Source of the DNA: Hyparrhenia diplandra
Taxonomy: Eukaryota > Streptophyta > Magnoliopsida > Poales > Poaceae
DNA: 64,000 nt
Reading direction: 5' to 3'
Assembly (NCBI GenBank): GCA_015847255.1
Contig: JADLZK010005499.1
Coordinates: 1-64,000, forward strand
Part shown: piece by piece, positions 44,336 to 56,180 of the stretch
How positions within the stretch are numbered: position 1 is the stretch's first letter
Layout of the letters: every line of letters starts with the position of its first letter
The notes under the pieces: model-generated
Database searches by the model: none
What the model saw: the letters and a program-made list of their open reading frames with translations, nothing else
Told to the model about the DNA's origin: nothing
Made by a program: the position numbers and the translations under genes

Positions 44336-45560
44336 GGAGGGGCAGATCATCGAGTTCTCTACGCTCCTCAAGTCGGCCGCAAGCCGATCTCGCCATGCAA
44401 CACAAGGAGATGCGTACCACACGGATGCTTAACACCACCGTGATTGCCGAAAGCACTCGGTTGGAAGCCCAAGGTGCGGCGGATGTGGACAATCTCCGGC
44501 GTGAGTTTCGGAATCTCTCCTCGAAGATCAACACTACGGCCCCGAATCGGCAAGCGGGCAGCGGTCATGCGTACAAGGTGTTTGATGAAGAGCACACCGA
44601 CACTACGGTGAATCCTTAGTCTCGTTGTTGCCGGATCTAACCAGGTCGTTAGGCGCGGCGATGAACATATCCGGGGGTTCGTGGAAACGGAGTGGTTACC
44701 ACTTTCGCCCTTGCCCCTTGGCCACGAGGTTTGACTCCCACCTCACCATTGACTCATCCCGCTCCTTATGCTTGTGGATACATTTTGCCTTATCCGGTAC
44801 AATCATGTGATTCCTCCGATTGAGTTACCCGAGTTTGATGGTAGTAGCCCCAAGCCGTGGATTAAGAATAGTGAGAATTACTTTGATGTTTATGCTATAC
44901 GAATCTGTTAGGGTCTAAGATAGCCACCACGAGATTTGTTGGTAATCTCTTTCGAAAGCTTGATCTCTAGGCTATGCCATAGAACATGTGTCGTGGTCTA
45001 ATACGTGTAAAAGGCGTCATAGATCGTTTTGACAAATCTCAAAGATGATATCCCGCTTAGACGGTTCTTTAGGATTAGACAACATGATGGTGTAGCAGAT
45101 TACATTGAGCGTTTTGACAATCTAGTCCACCAAATCCTTGCTCATGATCCCAAATTCAGTAATGCTACTATCACCAATCATTTTATTGATGGTCTTAAAG
45201 ATGAAATTTGACCTGTTGTTCTAGTACATTGTCCTGGAGATCTAGATACTACTGGCAATATTGCATTGTTGCAGGAGGAGACAAGCAAGGGCTTCTACAG
45301 AAGAGAATTCAAGAAATATGACTCAAATGGTCATTCCAAGTTTAATGGCAGACATGGGATGAATTCATCCAAAGAGTCTCATTCTTCTGCAGCTAAGAGT
45401 TTCACTGTTGTTACTCAGTACAAGAAACCTTATCAAGCTGGCAAGAGTAATATGACTGAAGACAAAGCAACTACTCTGATGAACTACAGAAAAGCTAAGG
45501 GTCTTTGTTATCAATGTGGTATGAAGTGGATTCCTAGCCACAAATGTTCTCTAATTGTTC
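44336..45560 (+). pseudogene. Gypsy gag with zinc knuckle
   Basis: A coiled N-terminal part (44336-44600) is followed by PPIELPEFDGSSPKPWIKNS near 44815-44870, the usual start of the plant gypsy capsid region. A capsid segment at 45029-45211 reads RIRQHDGVADYIERFDNLVH and HFIDGLKDEI. A zinc knuckle at 45507-45546 reads CYQCGMKWIPSHKC. The parts lie in different frames. Confidence 0.85.
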
Positions 45561-48500
45561 CACTCAATATGGTTGAAGAATTTTGGCATGCTGTAGTGGG
45601 AGAAGATGACCCTGAAGTGCCACCCACTGTTGTGGCCAATGATGATTCAGAAGACTCAGCTGATGAATTCATGAAGATGTCTATTGATGTAGCTCAAGGT
45701 ACTGATTCCTTATCTACTCTCAGGATGATTGCTGAACTGGGTGGTAGAGAAGTTTGTAATTCTTATAGACTCTGGTAGCACACATAGCTTTGTTAAGAGT
45801 TGCTAATGGTCAAACATTGAGTTGTACTCATCAAATTGAGGCCTGTCCTGTGTGGATTAGTGGACATCCTTTCAAGCTTACTCTAAAGGTTTTATCCTTG
45901 CAATGTTATGATAGTATTTTGGGCATGGCTTGGTTGAGCCAGTTCAGTCCTATGGAGGTGGAGTGGAAAGAAAAGTGGATGGCATTTAATTACAGAGGTA
46001 CCAAAGTATTTCTGCAGGGCATCTCCCTAAAACTGTACATTGTGAATTGGCCACTAAGAGGGAATTGTATGCTCTGGAACAGTAAGACAAAGTCTAGTGT
46101 ATCCTTGAAATGTAGGTGTCAATGAAGCTGTCGGTGAGATACATCCTAAAATACAGGCAGTTGTTGATCAGTATTCTAACCTGTTCCTACATCCATCTGG
46201 TTTGCCACCCCAAAGAGCAGCTAATCATACCATACCTCTTATTGAAGGTGCTCAGCCTTTCAGAATTAGGCCCTATAGGTATAACTCGCGCTCGAGAAGG
46301 ATGAGATTGAGAGTCAAGTTAAGAAGTTCTTGGCTAGTGACTGCATTCAATAGAGCAACAGATCCTTATGCTTCTCCTGTCTTGTTAGTTTAGAAGGAAA
46401 CTGGAGATTAGTGTTTATGTGTTGATTACAGAAGGCTTAATGCTATGACTATCAAGAACAAATTTCCATTACCCATTATAGATGAATTGCTTGATGAGTT
46501 GGTTGGTTCTCGGTGGTTTACAACACTTGACATGTCATCTGGTTTTCATCAGATTTTGGTAGATCCTGATGATGTGCCTAAAACTACATTTCAGACTCAT
46601 AATGGCCATTTTGAATATAAAGTAATGCCTTATGGAGTCACTGGGGGTCCAGGTACATTTCAGCGTGTCATGAACACCGTGTAATCACCCGATTACGAGA
46701 AAATTTGCTATTGTATTCATAGATGACATCCTGATTTATAGCAAGAGTTGGGAGAGCATATTGTTCATCTTCAACAAATTTTTGATCTTCTACGGACACA
46801 TAACTTTAAAGTGAACCTGAGTAAAGTGTGCTTTTGCTAAGCAACAAGCTGTCATATCCGGGTCATGTGATTAGCACTAAAGGTGTTGCTACTGAGATCC
46901 GTGCAAAGTGCAGATTATCAAAGGCCGCCAACAACACCATCTAATGTGAAAGAAGAGGAAGCTTCTTAGGTTTGGCGGGTTATTATAGGAAATTTGTGAG
47001 GAATTTTGGCATCATCTCCGGACCAATGACCGAAGTTATTGAAGAAAGGTCACTTGTTTGTGCGAATTTCGCTAGTCGAGGAAGCATCTTTTCAAGCTCT
47101 TAAGACCGCCTTAACTACATCTCCCGTCTTAGCACTACGATCTCCAAAAGCCATTTGTTATTGAAACCGATGCCTCAGATAAAGGCATTGGAGCTGTGTT
47201 ACAACAAAATGGGCATCCAATAGCATTTGTGAGTAGAGCTCTCGACAGTAAAAATCAAGCACTCTCCACTTATGAGAAAGAGTGTCTTGCAATTCTCTTG
47301 GTTTGTTGATCACCGGAGATCTTACCGCAGCATCTTTGAGTTTACATTGAAAACCGATCGAGAAGAGTCTTGTTCACCTTGATGATCAAAGACTTTCTAC
47401 ACCTTGGCAACACAAGGCTTTAACCAAGTTGATGGGTCTTAAGTACAAGATTTGTTACAAGAAGGGTGTTGAGAATAGAGTGGTCGATGCCCTATCAGTA
47501 CCAACCGGATCTAATCGGCAAGTTACGGCTCTTTTCGTCCCTACAACCACTATGGCTTCGAGGATATTGTTGATTCCTATCCATCGGACCTAGTTACTGG
47601 TAAAACTTCTTCAACAGACTTGTTGTATCCGGTACTTCCGGGTCAATATTCACTAGAACAAGGAGTCATCAAGTTTAGAGGTAGAGTTTGGGAGGGTAAC
47701 AACTCCAGATTATGCAGTCTTTACATTCCAGCCCACTTGGTGGCCACTCTGGCTTTTCAGTCACCTACAAAAGAATAGCACAATTATTCTCTTGGCCCAA
47801 TCTAAAGGCCATGGTTAAAGAATTTGTTGCTCATTGTCAAGTTTGTCGACAAGCAAAACCCGAGAGGGTTAAATATCCAGGTTTATTCTGACCACTACTT
47901 GTCCCCGATTATGCCCGGCAAGTAGTTACACCGGATTTCATTGATGGTACGCCCACATCTCAACACTTTAACAAAGCATTTTGGTTGTGGTGGATAAGTT
48001 CTCTAAGTATGCTCACTTTTATCCTCTTAAGCATCCTTACAATGCTCTTCAAGTGGTTCTTGCATATATTGATCATGTGTTCAAGTTGCATGGATTCTCC
48101 GAGGTCATGGTTTTCGGACGAGGGGATAGAGTTTTTACTAGCAAAGTGTGGAAGCATATATTCAAATTGGTTGACACCGATCGGAATGAGTAGTTCTTAC
48201 CATCCCGAGTCCGATGGACAAACCGAAAGGGTTAAACAATGCACGGAAGCTTATTTGAGGTGCTTATTGAATGCTTGTCCTACTCAGTGGAAGCAATGGT
48301 TGTCCTTAGCCGGGTTACGGTACAACTCATGCTATCACACTTATTTGAATACTACTCCATTTGAAGTGCTCTATGGCCAACCACCTAGGCATTTGGGTAT
48401 TGATGTGGTGGAGTCTTGTGCCATCCCTGATCTTGATATGTGGCTTAAGCAAAGGAGCACAATGGTCAAGCTGGTCTAGCAACAATTGCTTAGAGCACAG

Positions 48501-48975
48501 TAGAGACGAGAAAATGCAAGCGAGATAAGAATAGAACCGAAAAGACATTTTGACGTGAGAGACTCGGTTTTCCTCAAACTTCAACCCTATGTGCAAACCT
48601 CTGTTGCTACACGATCTTGTCATAAGCTATCTTTCGGATACTTTGGACCATACTCTATTGTGGCCAAGGTAGGGTCAGTAGCATACAAGCTTCAGCTACG
48701 ACAACAGATAAAGTGCATCCGGTCTTTCATGTGTCTCAATTGAAGAAAGCACTCCCACCAATGATTCATGTATCTCCTGAATTACCAGATACTCTTGAAG
48801 CTGATCCTTTCAGGTACCCAGTGAAAATACTGCAAAAAGACGACTCCATCCTCAAGGTGACAAGGTGGTGTCTGAAGTACTTGTTCAGTGGTCTTGCTGG
48901 CCACCGACCATGGCAACCTGGGAGCTTGAAGACAAACTACAAGCCCAGTTTCCTGGTGCATTGGCTTGGGGTCAA
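45561..48975 (+). pseudogene. Gypsy pol (protease, RT, RNase H, integrase, chromodomain)
   Basis: Protease lies near 45760-46010, with the active-site word IDSGSTHSF and later YDSILGMAWL. Reverse transcriptase lies at 46200-46800, with FPLPIIDELLDEL, WFTTLDMSSGFHQI, FEYKVMPYGVTGGP and the catalytic FIDDILIYS near 46715. RNase H lies at 47090-47300, with ETDASDKGIGAVLQQ and the YEKECLAI word. Integrase lies at 47800-48480, with the zinc-finger CQVC word near 47835, VVVDKFSKYAHFYPL, SYHPESDGQTERV and WLSLAGLRYNSCYH. A C-terminal linker with HPVFHVSQLKKALPP lies near 48715, and the chromodomain-like segment follows. Frameshifts and stops are spread along the whole length, most densely at 46690-47960. 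Confidence 0.88.
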
Positions 48976-48997
48976 GCCGATTCTCAAGGGGGAGGAC

Positions 48998-49242
48998 TGT
49001 CAGGAACCTGACTGCTGATGCTCATCAAGAAGAAGATGTCAAGACCGGAGATGATTAAGAGGATAAGCTGGCTAAGCGGGAAACTGAAAAGAAGAAGCGC
49101 GGGAAGTAAAAGATGAACTCTGGGCCAAATCGTCAAGACGGGCCGTCCAGCTCCAAGGAGCCAAGAAGGAAGAGCGAGCCCAACCCGAAGTATCAAGCCC
49201 CGGAATGGATTTTTGAGCAGATTGCTCTGGCCGGCTGCGTCG
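48998..49242 (+). repeat. 3' LTR of the gypsy element
   Basis: Starts TGTCAGGAACC after the polypurine run aagggggagg (48987-48996, then ac). It is shorter than the 5' LTR by an internal gap of about 70 bases. Beyond gctgcgtc (~49240) it diverges from the left copy. Confidence 0.75.
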
Positions 49243-50233
49243 GGAGAAGATTGGCTGCAGCGCGTCTGTAGACTCCATCCGCTAGATACGGTGCCTCAGC
49301 ACGCGACACGTTGACACCCAAGCCATCGGACGACCCACGCTTACGATGACCAGGACGATCGGCTTGGCTTCGCGACAGCCAGGAAGCCGCCGCCTCTACC
49401 ACGCTCGGCTCAGCTTCGTCAGGCTCAAATCGCGCTCACCTTCAGGGTTCGGCTCCTGGCAGCGAGGCAAGCAGCAGGCGTCGCGCTCGGCCTCCGCCGC
49501 CACCATCGCACCCTGCTCATCCCGCTGCCCTCTCCGCCACATCTGACCCGTTGCCTCTGCATCCGACTACGCAGCGAGGCAAGCAGCAGGATCTGCTGCC
49601 GTCGCATCGGCGCGTCTCGCCGCCCCCTTCGCCGGATCTGCTCCGGTCGCCTCTGCCTGCATACGCTCCCGTCACGTACTTTCTTTGGAGCAGCTTGTGG
49701 ATCCATGGCGTGTACTCGTGCCTAACCGGAGGTATAGTCCCAAATCCAGGATTCGACTTAATTTGATTCTACATGTTAACTGATGGGTTTCTGAAAGTTT
49801 ATTTCAAAACAGCAGGTAACTGAATCATAGTGAGCAGTAAGATTGATTCAGTTAAAGTTACTTTGCCCAGCTTCAGTTCATATGAACAAGAATCAATATT
49901 AATTGCAATTGTTTTGGTCAACCATACGAGAGTTGAAGAGATGGAGTGTAGCAGAAACCAGAACATATAAAAGATGGAAAGGCTCAGCCATGACAAAAGT
50001 GGAAAAGCTATCACCGCCTGAACTTCACCAATGACCTTTGCAGTTTGCAGCAACCTGAAACCATTTGTTAGTGTTTACGAGCTATTAACTATGACATTCG
50101 AAACAGAGGTGTTTATTATGCCCCTATGCAATACTTGTCATGTATACAGCTATTTGCTTACCTTAAGACAAGTGCTGCTATCAGTGGACAGTGAATTGAT
50201 CTAGATACGAGATGTCTAGTGTGCTTACCTGTA
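49243..50233. other. GC-rich then AT-rich leader to the WIP-like exons
   Basis: 49300-49700 is GC-rich with two copies of cagcgaggcaagcagcagg (about 49458 and 49572) and could be a 5' exon or leader of the downstream gene. 49780-50230 looks like intron. No start codon or domain can be fixed. Confidence 0.35.
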
Positions 50234-51880
50234 GAAGAATTAAATGAGAAGATAAAGATGCTCAAGTCGAAGCTGGAAGAAGCCACCATGGTCATCAATG
50301 AGCAGAATTCAAAAGAAGTTGGCCCAACTAGTCAAGATCTTGATGCAGACTCCATAGCACTTCCATGGCATTTGATACAAATTTGAAAGGACAACTTATT
50401 GTCGCAGACCGCAGGTAGGCATCTGTATCTCTTCTCGTACCTCCATCTTGACCTTTTTTAGATCCAATTTGATTAAATTGCTCTCATTTAATTGCTTCCA
50501 TTAGCTTACTGTACAATCTGAAATATGATAATGCATGCATTTTGTCCATCCTTCTATATTAAACAAAATATTTGGTCCGGGAATGTTCATTTTGATAGTG
50601 AGGCTGAATGATAATATTTGTAAATACTTGTTCATTATTTTTGTTTGCTATGAGGGAGGAAATACATATTAGTGAAATTTGCTGCATTTACCTTTGGTGT
50701 TCAACTGATTTTAATGGTGCTTAATAACTTAATGATATATTTCTTGTTTTAGTATTACGTACAGGCACATTATGCCAATAGTGAACTACCGCTGGTTCCC
50801 ATTTGGAACATATTACCTAGCTATTGAGTTAGTAGTAATTCTTTTTTGGACCTGAAACTTTTTTTTTTTTTTTGGAAGCTCCATGGATCCTGAGAATATC
50901 AACCGGAGGAAAGCAGGATATTGGAAGAGGTTAGCATTGACTTATTTTGTTTTTCTATTAGACTTATTTTCTTTTTATCTCATTGAGTTAAAGTTGTGTG
51001 AAGGCAGAGTTGAAGTAACAGAGTCATATCAGCAAACTGTAAAAAGAGAGGTGTGCCCTGATTAAGGATATGCGCATGTATTGGTCATCACGTGCTAGAG
51101 TGCTTTCTGATTCAATGGAGAAGATCCCCAACAGTGAGCTTAAATCATCAATGCAAGGTTTCAGAATTACATTATCTTCTGTGATACAGGTTAATCTATG
51201 GGCTGATTCATATATAGCTCTTTTTTTGAATTTGAATCGTATAAAATTTTGATTGTATATCGATTCTTTTTATTTCTTTGAAGATGGTCAAAGGGTTCTG
51301 AAGCATGACTTGGATACCAGGAGCACCTCAAGCATTGAGTTTTCTAACTGTGAGGTACTTGGGTTGCCATATTGGTTTGTTTGCAATCTCGACAGAATAT
51401 CAACCTGGTGAGCTGCTGATTTCCTGTGAAGCATAGAAATTGACATGCTGATGAAGTGTGATAGGAGCCTGCCTTCTATTGTTCCAATATTTTCGTGTTG
51501 TTACCTTGAATTGGCAGGGGACATTCATCTGGACAATTTCAAGAGCATGTACATCAACTAGACGTGCTTCCTGGTAATTGTTATATTGCTCACTCAGACA
51601 AGTACAACCACAGAATACCATAGCATGTAACAACGATCTGGTGTCACTACAGTCTGATCTAGACCAACTGCTCTTGGAGAAGATGGATGTAGAGATTCAG
51701 TGCTTCATCCTTACAAGAGCTTCGTACGATTGGAAACTCGTGGTCGCGGATCAATTTGCTCTTAACAAGTCACGGAAATCCTTAGAAACTAAACCGAGGC
51801 ACGCTGAGTTCAAGTACCTTGAAGAAAGCGATCACTTTAGACTCCCTAGACCGATTGTTGTACAACTTCAGACTCCCTAG
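50234..51880 (+). CDS. Multi-exon coiled-coil gene, WPP-domain-interacting-protein (WIP)-like, partial
   Basis: Plus-strand coding blocks sit between plausible splice signals. 50234-50414 encodes ELNEKIKMLKSKLEEATMVI and ends before GTAGGC. ~50880-50929 encodes MDPENINRRKAGYWKR and ends before GTTAGC. ~51006-51189 encodes LRMYWSSRARVLSDSMEKIP and ends before GTTAAT. ~51284-51407 ends before GTGAGC. ~51518-51571 ends before GTAATT. ~51592-51880 encodes LVSLQSDLDQLLLEKMDVEI and QCFILTRASYDWKL. The heptad-rich last exon resembles the coiled coil of plant WIP proteins, which anchor RanGAP complexes at the nuclear envelope, but the C-terminal KASH membrane tail is not seen. Some exons need frameshifts. 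The resemblance is from memory of the family pattern, so the name is tentative. Its 5' side was displaced by the gypsy insertion. Confidence 0.45.
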
Positions 51881-52109
51881 ACCGATCGTTGTACAATGTA
51901 ATTCTTTTCTGTAAATGCCTTTTCTGTAAATGGTCTGACACGATGAGAGGGAGAAACCATGGATGACAAATTATCTTGGGATGGTGACAAATTCTTTTCC
52001 TGGTATCCATCTCCTATCATGACGGCTGCATCGACCGTGAGGACGGCGGCACAAGCACCACCTTCGTGGCCTCCTTCTCTTGTCCTAGATGTGTCATCCA
52101 TGGAGACAA
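51881..52109. other. Spacer, no gene
   Basis: Contains a nearby direct duplication (a gactccctagaccgat word at 51840 and 51868). No domain is seen. Confidence 0.4.
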
Positions 52110-53100
52110 TGACACAATGACTAGCACCTGCGTTGTCCATAGAGACAACACCACAATGACTAGAATGCTGAATTTCGGAGAGGTTCTGGAGGAAGGGCAG
52201 GGAGCCTTGGTGATCAGCTGGACCGTAGGTGTTGGTGATGGTGAGATCGAGGTTTGTGGCGTTGCAACACAAGGCAGTTGTGAGGGAGTGAGGGCGTATG
52301 AAGGAGTTTTGGAGGGAGGAGGGAGGGGTCCCAAGCGGTCAGGATGCACCCCCCTTGAGCCATCAGCAGGTTTGTAAGCGTAAGAGGATGCCAGGTTAAG
52401 AGGGAGAAAGGTTTTCGCTTTGAAAGAGGAGATGTCTGAATGTTTTGTCTCCTGAATACAAACGATCGATGGCATTGCATCACTGAAAGCATCGCGCACA
52501 ACTTTGCATTTGTCGGATCACCCAAACCACGAACATTCCACGAGACAATAAGAAAAGCGGCGTTTGCTTGAGTTCATGGTTTCCAGCCAATACACACGAA
52601 CGAAACAAGACGGCGACAACATCGATGAGTAAGCGACAACAGCGATCGAAAAACTACGGTAGCGGCGTCAACCACAAATAAGTCCCAGCGGCCGCAAAGG
52701 GGATGACGCTTGAGCCGCTAGCTTAAGAGGAAGCCCATGATCCTCATGGAGCAGCGGCGTTCACCGTGGAGCTGGCATCGTTGCAGCGAGGCCGGCTGGC
52801 GCTGATGAGCTTGCGCAGGTCCCCGACCCCCACCGGCAGGCTGTTGCACATCAGGATGTTGGTCTTCTTGGCGGTGCTTCTTCAAGCTCTCCGAGCAGCC
52901 CGACGAGGGGAGTTGAGCAAGCGCCTTGCGCTGCACTGCCTGGTGGTGGGTCGGCGTAGCCCACGGGTGCCTTGGCGCAACCACGGAGCTGCGGCGTTGT
53001 GGGACAACGGCGTTAAGCGCCAGCGGCAAGCCGCGTTCCGGCGACTCCGGCTGGGCGCCGCGGGACAGCGCCCTACGGCGATAGGTGATGATAAACCGCG
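52110..53100 (-). pseudogene. L1-type LINE 5' part: ORF1 tail and ORF2 endonuclease, inverted
   Basis: On the minus strand, from right to left. An ORF1-like tail lies near 52720-52930 (TNILMCNSLPVGVGDLRKLI in one frame). The ORF2 start lies at about 52577 (MNSSKRRF). The endonuclease N-terminus follows, with SWNVRGLGDPTNAK, MPSIVCIQETKHSD and, near 52180-52240, TNTYGPADHQGSLPFLQ. The asparagine in WNVRG and the glutamate in QETK belong to the AP-endonuclease active site of L1-type LINEs. Coding similarity ends near 52160. It stands in opposite orientation to the rest of the LINE at 53110 onwards and ends just before the part with which that segment begins. Confidence 0.8.
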
Positions 53101-53109
53101 GCCCGCACG

Positions 53110-55350
53110 GAGGTCGGGGGCGAGGAGCCTAGGTGGCTTCAACCTCGTGCGTTCGCGTCGTGAGCAAAAACAGCGGTCAGTTCAACCAGTCCCTAACAGC
53201 TGCTTTCAACGCCACCATTCAGAGCCTTTGCGTTTCAGAGGTTGAACTCTCCGATCGCCTCTACACTTGGTCGAACAATCAGCCCAACCCAATCCTAAGC
53301 GAAACTAGGCGAGTGTTCGCGGACGCGCCTTCAACCTTGCATACCCGCTGTGCACCCTCTCCTCTACGCCCCAACGCCGGATCACACACCGCTCCTCCTA
53401 TCCGTCTCGGACCGATCTTCCCAAAGCCAACATCTTAGGGTTCGAGAACCATTGGCTACGAAACCCGGCTTTCCTCGATCCTCCGGCTTAGCGCGAGGCT
53501 CCGGCAAGACGGGACTCGGTTCAGCTTCGCCCGCATGCATCAAGTCGGACGCGGTCGGCAGCCAAGGTTTGGAAACGGTGTACCGGGCACCATCTCAAAC
53601 TATCGTGAATGTCTCTTCATCATTCAGTCTGTTTGACTTCTTGAAGAATCGAAACCTTTGTCAAGTGCAGAATTTCGTGCACGCACCGGCAAGGGGCGGC
53701 CTTCATGAGGCAATCAGCGCCAAGGCGGCTTATTGGAAGCAAAGGAGTAAGCGCGAGCCATTCGTGAGGGGAGATGCCAACACCGCGTTCCACCATGCGA
53801 ATGCTACCCAACGCATGTGGCGGCAAGCTACATCGAAGATGGTCGGGTCCAAGGTCTTTGAGGTGCTCTCTCATCTTTGGCAAGGCGAGGCCACGGGGCT
53901 TCTTGGTCGATCGACAGGAACGCCGGGGTCCTCCTCTACATTGGACTTGGATCACCTATATGCATCAAGCTACCGGCCGAAAGTGAAAGCACGGATGATG
54001 TCTTCTCCGGGGCTGAAGCGGTGGTGTGCTCTTCGGGCCATGAACAAATGCAGTGCTCCGGGGCCCGATGGCATGGGACCGGCTTTCTACAAAGCAGCGT
54101 GGCCGACCATCAAGCAACAAGGTTATGCGGTTCCCTCGGTGCCTTCCATCGCCATGAGGTGACCTTGAACCTATCAACCCGATCACACATGGTGCTCATT
54201 CCAAAGAAACGGGGTCTTTGTTGGCGTAGACGCCTTGGACCGACCGCTTTGTAAGCTGCGGCGAAAAATCCTTTGCAAGATCCTCACGGCAAGGCTTCAA
54301 GATGAGATCCCAAAACTAATTGACATCCTCGCATGGTTTCATCGAGGGCGTTCAATCTCTCGAAACTTTTGTTTACGCCACCGAGTTAGTGCAAGCGTGT
54401 CACAAGAGGAAGAAGCCGAGCACTTGTTCTCAAACTTGACTTCGCAAAAGCGTTCGAAATGGCAGGCGGGGGGCTCTTTGCAAGTACTAAGAGCAAGAAA
54501 CTTCTCGGTCAAATGGATAGCTTGGATGGAGGAAATTCTTTCTTCCTCAAAATCTGCGATCTGGTGAGCGGCCCGGTCCCCGGATCACTTGCGGGGAGGG
54601 GTCTTCGTCGGGGAGACCCAATATCCCCTTACCTCTTCTTTGCTGGGTTGCGAAACGCTCAATGCTTAATCAAGGATAGTGGTGCATCGGGCACCCCATC
54701 GAGGATGGTACGCCATGCGAAGCCTCCAATCGCCGGCGACACTTTATTAGTCCCGAGAGGAGATGTCGCGATCTTTGCATGCCTCAAACGGGTGCTTTCG
54801 ACCGTTTATTTTGCATTTTCGGGGCTCACCATCAACTATACAAAGAGTACCTTGGTCTAGGATGCAAGCGGGAAGGTTTCCCCAGCCATACCTTGGCCTT
54901 CCTCTGTCGGTGCATAAACTCCCTCTCTCAAAGATACACCCCTTACATTCGAAGGTGGATCGTCACTTAGGATCATGGCGGCTCGGCCTACCGAACCCGA
55001 TGGGGCGGGTAATAATCAACTTTGTGCTTGACTCACGGCTAGTCTACATCATGAGCTCATTGCGGATACGCCTTCAATCATCCGGTTCATGGACAAGCAT
55101 CGGAGAGCATTCCTTTGGTCCAGGGACGGCAATGGAAAGGCGTCGCCCGGGGCGTGTCTCGTGGCACTCGGTCTCATCTGCGAGCCAAAGCTCTCCCGGC
55201 CTCGGATCGAGACACAGGCACCCACAATCTTTGCCTCTGGCGGAAGCTGCTCCTAAGCTCTTACGCCCAGACGAAGTCTGCGTGCAATAGCGGTGGGTAC
55301 GGCGGTAGGGCATCCATCTGCTCCATGCGGGCGACATCCATGGCCAACAT
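53110..55350 (+). pseudogene. L1-type LINE 3' part: endonuclease end and reverse transcriptase
   Basis: The plus strand begins with GGFNLVRS (the GDFN endonuclease motif region, ~53127), then FNQSL, ELSDRLYTWSNNQPNPIL and a SDHTPLL-like word near 53385. The reverse transcriptase follows: MNKCSAPGPDGMGPAFYKA at ~54040, a HMVLIPKK word, LDFAKAF at ~54440 (catalytic aspartate), RRGDPISPYLF at ~54608-54640, and a damaged YADD region at ~54725-54750 where the codons fall in a GC-rich word. After that come a thumb with LGLPLSVHKLPLSKIHPL and TKSA near 55277. No RNase H or poly(A) follows: the copy stops where the large repeat begins at 55351. Stops and frameshifts are frequent. Confidence 0.85.
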
Positions 55351-56180
55351 TGTGACAGAGCCGACCAATTTATAAGAAATCAAGTATAATTCGCAATTAC
55401 CGAAGCAATCGCAGTCTACACTTGAGTCCATATAAACCCGGTATTCCAAAAATCTCGAGTGATTTCAAACTCATCAACAATACAACAAGGATCGTTGAGC
55501 TCGTGTAGTTCAAATCCGCGGTATCTTAAACCAAATTCAATATATTATAATCGAGTGACGATGTACCCATTTATTTACAAAGTAATTCAGAGTGCGGAAG
55601 CAAGTAATTTTCGAAAACCAAATAATTGTATAGCGGAAATAAAATAAGATAGTGCCAACATAGTGTCAACCCGGTAATAGCACAAGACAGGGAAATATGG
55701 AGATTGCCATGCCCTAGGCATTATTCTTCAATCACAGCAACACACAACTGGCTAGGATCATGCTAGACGGGGCACCTGCAACAGTGGGAATAAACCCGTG
55801 AGTACTCAATTGTACTCCGCAAGACTTACCCGTCTGAAATCAGAAAGTAAGGAAAAGACTCCAAGGATCATGCTTGGCTTTATCTGGAGCTGGCTGACTC
55901 ACATTTCATTTCAGAAAATAAGGTTGATTAGTGAGCCTACACATACTACTTGAATTCTTCCAAGTTAAAAGGTTATTTATTATTTACATAACCATAGATC
56001 CTGTATAGTCAAGGTTAAACGTATGCTCAGTAATATAAATAACAGCATAAGTAACTTGATCAATATTTTAACAGCAGCAGCATGATAATATAACATATAT
56101 TGTGATATTAAGACTACATTGCCGTGAAAGCATTCCGGGTTCTCATTATACAGGAGAGATGGGTAATTATTATGCTCGTG
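55351..56180 (+). repeat. Large repeat, copy A (LTR-like start TGTGACAGAGCCGACC)
   Basis: Starts tgtgacagagccgaccaatt and includes the words acccgtgagtactcaattgt and ggatcatgcttggctttatc, seen also, complemented, at 59990-60800 and 62810-63594. I recognise these words as common in grass Ty3-gypsy-associated LTRs, but no coding region or primer site fixes the family. It abuts the LINE fragment at 55350. Confidence 0.65.

Larger units (their letters stand above)
43831..49242 (+). mobile_element. Ty3-gypsy chromovirus, Reina-like, plus strand
   Basis: Short direct LTRs (from 43831 and from 48998, each about 250-310 bases) enclose gag, protease, reverse transcriptase, RNase H and integrase in gypsy order (integrase last), followed by a chromodomain-like C-terminus with VLVQWS and TMATWE near 48865-48925. 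Short LTRs, a ~5.4-kb total and this C-terminus fit the Reina clade. The left flank is tcgca; no clean duplicate was found on the right, where the LTR end is ambiguous. Confidence 0.85.

Noticed and set aside
52718..53245. Plus-strand frame of 159 codons
   Set aside because: Its first two thirds lie antisense to the inverted LINE ORF1 tail; only the last part (GGFNLVRS onward) is genuine LINE coding sequence.
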